From Lysinibacillus pinottii (GTDB lineage: Bacteria > Bacillota > Bacilli > Bacillales_A > Planococcaceae): DNA of 64,000 nucleotides. The DNA lies in contig NZ_JANTOO010000014.1 of NCBI RefSeq assembly GCF_024753545.1, positions 496,001 through 560,000 of the forward strand, given 5' to 3'. Below the pieces are notes generated by a model that made no database searches, was not told the DNA's origin, and worked only from the letters and a program-made list of their open reading frames with translations. Positions 60,752 through 64,000 of the stretch are shown here, piece after piece; the first letter of the stretch is position 1; each line of letters opens with the position of its first letter. The translations under genes and the position numbers were made by a program.

Positions 60752-62289
60752 ACTGCTTTCCTCGCTTTCTTAGTGAGCTTTTGCTTTTTAAATTCGTCAA
60801 TAAATGTTTGTACATCTTCTGTTGCAGGTTTATTCTTGATTCCACGCACCTGCAATACTTTCTCATTTTTAACTTCTACTGTGTAAAACGATTCATCAGG
60901 TTCTTTGATATTGCGAACGAACAATATTGTTGTCTGGCCATCTGCGTGTCGTTCCGCATATCCTCCAACACAATGTGATAATTTATTGCCCTCATCGATA
61001 ATTTCTTTAGGTGTATACGGAACTACTATTTTCAACTGACCAAGTTCAAACTCGTAATGTTTAATTTTTTCATATCTTTCTTTCGCCTTTTTACGCATTA
61101 GCTCATCTTCATAGTGTTTCACACGTTTGATTGTTTCTTCATGGGCCTTACGTAAGTTTTTTGGGAAAATGATTGCCTCATCTATATGAATCTTTAACTT
61201 TTGGCAATCATTTAAATAGTCACTCCAGGTAATCAATACTTGATGGCGCCTAATGAAATGTTTCTCATCCTTTTCAAATTGCTTATTTGCGTAATTAAAC
61301 AGTCGGTGAAGAGAAGTGAACCGTCTAATAAACTTAAATGTTTTCAAGTCATCTTTTACACTGAAGATTTGCATATTTTTTTGAAGTTCATCTATATTCA
61401 TTTTCGATTTTTCTTTACGCCATTGCTGAACTACCCAGGCATTAAAAAGAAAATCTCCTACGTAATACACTGAACTTACAAAGTTTTTCTCTCTTAACAT
61501 TTGGAGATCTTGCTTTGACATCTTGAAAATGTGATGCAGTTTTGATTTCGACCAATTTACTGCGCTATAAGTTTTATAACCGTATATTTTTGCTTTTACG
61601 AAACTATCTAAACCAGCTTTAGTTAGAATTTCCACACTCGGATATTTAGCTACAAGTGGCAGGTATTTTAATACATCTTCATAATCGTATCTTTGCCATC
61701 CGCTGTATTGGAATGGCGTTCCGGATATACCATCCTCAAAGGTTCCATGCATGATATTTCTGGACATAAACGATCTATTTTGTAAGAAACTTGGTGTACT
61801 AAATCCGCTTTCCGTCCACCATCGACAACCGGAACCACCCTCAATTTTTTGGCACACTTTGCGGTCATAGTCGAACACATACCGCGCAACAGCTGCATAC
61901 TCTGTACTCACATTTTCGAAACTCTCTCTATAATCCCTGGAAGCATATAGCCATTCCACTGTTACTACAGATGGATTTAATACAGATTTTTGGCAATGTA
62001 ATATACAAGCTGTGTCGATTAAAGCCTTTCTCCCAAGCCAAGCTTTTTTGTACCTACATTTCGAAAAACATGCAGGGCATTCCCCCTTGCCGTTTTGTTT
62101 GATTGGATTCTCAATAGGGAAAGTATTTCGACAATGTGTACAGTAGCCTGTCCGGTTCTTTCCGCTACTAACAAAAATATACCTGCTTAATAACAACGCC
62201 TTTTCATCTGCTTCAAACTGCACATGTTCAGGTACTTCGGCCGGAAAATGCGCAAGTAATGATTTAATAAATTCTTCATTGTTTTCCAT
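60748..62289 (-). CDS. PcfJ-like protein
   Basis: 513 residues. Two CxxC pairs occur near the N terminus (CTHCRNT and CPACFSKC, about 50-80). The C-terminal domain (KLSHCVGGYAERHADGQTTI, LFVRNIKEPDESFYTVEVKN) is the PcfJ domain named from the conjugative plasmid pCF10. The biochemical function is unknown. The start is the ATG at 62289 with AAGGGGTG 8 nt upstream; a GTG three codons earlier lies inside that site. It forms a pair with the PcfK-like gene. Confidence 0.82.
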   Translation of the reverse strand: MENNEEFIKSLLAHFPAEVPEHVQFEADEKALLLSRYIFVSSGKNRTGYCTHCRNTFPIENPIKQNGKGECPACFSKCRYKKAWLGRKALIDTACILHCQKSVLNPSVVTVEWLYASRDYRESFENVSTEYAAVARYVFDYDRKVCQKIEGGSGCRWWTESGFSTPSFLQNRSFMSRNIMHGTFEDGISGTPFQYSGWQRYDYEDVLKYLPLVAKYPSVEILTKAGLDSFVKAKIYGYKTYSAVNWSKSKLHHIFKMSKQDLQMLREKNFVSSVYYVGDFLFNAWVVQQWRKEKSKMNIDELQKNMQIFSVKDDLKTFKFIRRFTSLHRLFNYANKQFEKDEKHFIRRHQVLITWSDYLNDCQKLKIHIDEAIIFPKNLRKAHEETIKRVKHYEDELMRKKAKERYEKIKHYEFELGQLKIVVPYTPKEIIDEGNKLSHCVGGYAERHADGQTTILFVRNIKEPDESFYTVEVKNEKVLQVRGIKNKPATEDVQTFIDEFKKQKLTKKARKAV

Positions 62290-62301
62290 GGATGTCACCC
62301 C

Positions 62302-62775
62302 TTATAAAAATTCATCCAGTGATGCTTCAAACCGCTGTGCAGGTCTTGAAGTAGCAACTGATTCTTTTGGTGTATGATTTGAAGTACTTTTATCAGTTGC
62401 CACGCTACCTGTTGGTTTAATACCAAAGTATTTAAGTACAATGTGAAAACCTTGCTCACTTGTTAATACTCCACAATTATTCACTTGCACCTTTTGAGCT
62501 TCATTACGCACTTCCTTCATACTGCCAATAATTGTTTTACCTTCAGCCAAAAACTTTTCAGCAGAAGATGGATTGTCCTCCAAAAAATCCATTAGAAAAT
62601 TCCCCACTGCCGCTACGTATGGATTCACTCTTTCCACTCTAAGTTCTGCACTTAATTTCGCCATCGCTTGTTCAACCATTTTTAACTCCTCCTGTTCCTT
62701 CTTCTGGTAATCCGCTTCAAAAATATTCATTTGCCCTTCCTGAATCATTTCAATGTGATGATCCTTCTTCTCCAT
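62302..62775 (-). CDS. PcfK-like protein
   Basis: 157 residues. The middle (RVNPYVAAVGNFLMDFLEDN, SAEKFLAEGKTIIGSMKEVR, GVLTSEQGFHIVLKYFGI) fits the PcfK family. It is always paired with PcfJ on Gram-positive plasmids and phages. It ends 12 bp before PcfJ and overlaps the Rep gene by 26 bp. GGAGGAG precedes the ATG. Confidence 0.75.
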   Translation of the reverse strand: MEKKDHHIEMIQEGQMNIFEADYQKKEQEELKMVEQAMAKLSAELRVERVNPYVAAVGNFLMDFLEDNPSSAEKFLAEGKTIIGSMKEVRNEAQKVQVNNCGVLTSEQGFHIVLKYFGIKPTGSVATDKSTSNHTPKESVATSRPAQRFEASLDEFL

Positions 62776-63682
62776 CCTTATCTCCTCCGCTATTTACTTT
62801 TCTTTTGACAGACCTATCAATCCGCTTCATTTGCACATATAAATATGCACCACTTACGTAATCAGAAAATGACACATTCATTTGTTTGAATTGATAATTT
62901 TTATACATTTTTTCAAAGATTTCTTGCGCTCCAATTTCTTCTGTTGCAATTTTAGCAGCGCGTCTACGAGTTAATTTCGTGTCTGATACCGTCACTTTAG
63001 TATGCTTATCTAAATTGCGCGAAGGTGTATATCCTTTTCTTGTCTTTTCTCCCTTTTCTTTAACTAGGTACTCCCCTAGCTTTTTAAAACCTAAATCATC
63101 ATCTACTAAACGTTCTGATCTAGCTCGCCCACTATTCCATAGTTCTTCGGCTACTTCTCTATCTGGAAAGTTTGTGACCATATGATGATGCGCTCGGACT
63201 TTTTGGCCGTTTCGTGTATGTTCTGTTGTGTATAAATATTTCAATTCAAAATCTGCATACTTCTCCTGTTTCTTCAGCCAATACTTCATACGCTTTATTA
63301 GATTTGACATATCTTTTTTGGCTTGCTCATAGTCTTTAGGTACATGCTTGTCCGAATACGTGTATGTCATGTATAAATCGTGAAATGGCCGAAAATTTGT
63401 ATTCAGTAATCTCACTACATGTTTTTGTCTGTTTTTTTCATTTAACTTTTCTTGTGCCTTACTACTGTTTTTATCCGTTTTTACACGTTTCTTTTGAGGT
63501 ATCTCCCAATACGGGTATGCCTCCACCTCTAAAACTGATCCACACCAAATACTTTTCACACGGTATCCCGCAATAGCCCTATCTAGTAAGCTATCTTCAT
63601 GCATTTTTGTTAATTCTGTCTCAACAAATGCATCTTCATATGCTGCTAAAACATGTTTGACCTTATGCTGTTTATTCTTCAT
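62750..63682 (-). CDS. HUH-type rolling-circle Rep-like endonuclease
   Basis: 310 residues. The HUH motif is HHH at 165-167 (RAHHHMVTN), with an upstream strand YTYSDKHVP (~107-115). Tyr205 with Lys208 and Lys210 (GEYLVKEKG) is a candidate single catalytic Tyr with a Lys. The protein is basic throughout. Proteins like this nick one strand at an origin. Next to PcfJ/PcfK it forms a plasmid-like replication or transfer module. Its upstream region carries the candidate regulatory RNA. Confidence 0.72.
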   Translation of the reverse strand: MKNKQHKVKHVLAAYEDAFVETELTKMHEDSLLDRAIAGYRVKSIWCGSVLEVEAYPYWEIPQKKRVKTDKNSSKAQEKLNEKNRQKHVVRLLNTNFRPFHDLYMTYTYSDKHVPKDYEQAKKDMSNLIKRMKYWLKKQEKYADFELKYLYTTEHTRNGQKVRAHHHMVTNFPDREVAEELWNSGRARSERLVDDDLGFKKLGEYLVKEKGEKTRKGYTPSRNLDKHTKVTVSDTKLTRRRAAKIATEEIGAQEIFEKMYKNYQFKQMNVSFSDYVSGAYLYVQMKRIDRSVKRKVNSGGDKDGEEGSSH

Positions 63683-63772
63683 GGCTACTCTCTCCCGATG
63701 TATTAGTAATCTAGTATCCTTGTTATTTTTTGGATTTCGTCATAAATCTAATATCCATTACAAGGACGCTAA

Positions 63773-63802
63773 TTGACTGTTTGCCATGAAAGTTGCTATA
63801 CT
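63773..63802 (+). promoter_or_regulatory. Strong plus-strand promoter with surrounding dyad
   Basis: TTGACT (63773-63778), an 18-bp spacer and TATACT (63797-63802) with an extended -10 TGC. The -35 arm TTGACT..TTGCCA (63773-63786) is repeated inverted as TGGCAA.AGTCAA (63817-63829), centred near the -10, which suggests a repressor or Rep-binding site. Confidence 0.7.
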
Positions 63803-63808
63803 AGCAGT

Positions 63809-63963
63809 AAGGTGTTTGGCAATAGTCAAATAAAGCCGTACCCTTCATAAGTACGGCAAAGGTTTTAAGTTTACTAACTATGTCCAGTAGTTAGTAATTG
63901 AAATCAGTTAATTTACAGGTTTTACATGCTGTTTAATCGCTCCAACGATTAAGCAGTTTTTTT
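63809..63963 (+). ncRNA. Candidate structured regulatory RNA upstream of rep
   Basis: The predicted transcript starts about 7 nt after the -10 and ends at an intrinsic terminator. It contains hairpins GCCGTAC/GTACGGC (63835-63841 with 63851-63857), a 9-bp stem TACTAACTA/TAGTTAGTA (63872-63880 with 63888-63896) and the terminator stem. No ribosome site or coding frame is seen. It could be an attenuation leader of a gene to the right, but the terminator closes it. Confidence 0.55.
63929..63963 (+). terminator. Terminator of the candidate regulatory RNA
   Basis: CTGTTTAATCG (63929-63939) and CGATTAAGCAG (63946-63956) form an 11-bp stem with one wobble, followed by seven T residues. Confidence 0.85.
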
Positions 63964-64000
63964 ATGCCTTTAATTAGGTTTTGCATCATAGCTCACCACA

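Larger units (their letters stand above)
27472..64000. mobile_element. Myovirus-type prophage (right end outside window)
   Basis: Continuous phage gene content from the mtaB junction to the right edge: replication, regulation, packaging, head, contractile tail, lysis and accessory genes, almost all on the minus strand. Head and packaging proteins are lambda-type, while the tail is P2-type. The lysogeny integrase, main CI-type repressor and attR are not visible and should lie beyond 64,000. Confidence 0.93.

Noticed and set aside
1..64000. CRISPR arrays, tRNA or rRNA genes, IS elements
   Set aside because: No regular direct-repeat array, cloverleaf, rRNA-like stretch or transposase was seen.

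Overview
The window looks like the chromosome of a spore-forming, AT-rich Bacillales, most likely Lysinibacillus or a close Planococcaceae relative. The reasons are the conserved gene string rpsU-(yqeZ)-floA-yqfC-yqfD-phoH-pgpH-ybeY-dgkA-cdd-era-recO-glyS-ccpN-ppsR-dnaG-rpoD, spore genes (cotJABC, yqfC, yqfD), a single-chain glycyl-tRNA synthetase, and an SLH-domain surface protein. This assignment comes from gene content and order only; no database search was run.

Region 1 (1-27,423) is core chromosome. Most genes are on the minus strand and form the macromolecular-synthesis block ending in dnaG-rpoD. Exceptions on the plus strand are glyS (behind a T-box with a GGC glycine specifier), a secreted SLH protein with a long structured leader, and a ktrB-ktrA potassium uptake operon behind a ydaO-type c-di-AMP riboswitch. 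The window also encodes PgpH, a c-di-AMP phosphodiesterase family member. An HD-GYP protein, the cotJABC spore-coat operon and deoC complete this part.

Region 2 (about 27,472 to beyond the right edge) is a prophage. Its left junction appears to lie inside a gene whose first 16 codons match MtaB (tRNA ms2t6A methylthiotransferase); the reading frame becomes foreign after the conserved Cys and stops 9 codons later. Nearly all phage genes are on the minus strand and read from right to left. The order is: an early module (HUH-type Rep, PcfK-like, PcfJ-like, DUF3102 ParB-like, zinc finger, PD-(D/E)XK protein, small proteins), ArpU regulator and short tyrosine recombinase, lambda-type packaging and head genes (TerS, TerL, gpW-like, portal, ClpP-type protease, decoration, capsid), a P2-type contractile tail (sheath, tube, E/E' frameshift gene, tape measure, X, D, mini-V, U, gp25, J, I, fibre), an orphan C5 methyltransferase, holin and amidase, an SOS-controlled gene pair, a zinc-ribbon protein, an XRE repressor with three operator-like palindromes, and a left-end cassette of HTH protein, FtsK/coupling-type ATPase, replication-relaxation protein and membrane protein. 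It is therefore a myovirus-type prophage flanked by two modules that resemble plasmid or conjugative-element functions.

The most unusual signals are: (a) an identical 23-bp sequence with a near-palindromic 14-bp core, present inside the DUF3102 gene and again 25 kb away in the late region, suggesting a ParB/parS-like centromere or long-range regulatory system; (b) a compact plus-strand transcription unit with a consensus promoter, hairpins and a terminator just upstream of the HUH Rep gene, a candidate regulatory RNA; (c) the left-end mobilisation-like cassette with a 380-bp spacer holding an 11-bp inverted repeat; (d) LexA boxes in the promoter of a small phage operon and upstream of the methyltransferase; (e) a -1 frameshift signal in the tail chaperone gene; (f) the prophage junction in mtaB. 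The right end of the prophage, its lysogeny integrase and attR are outside the window.
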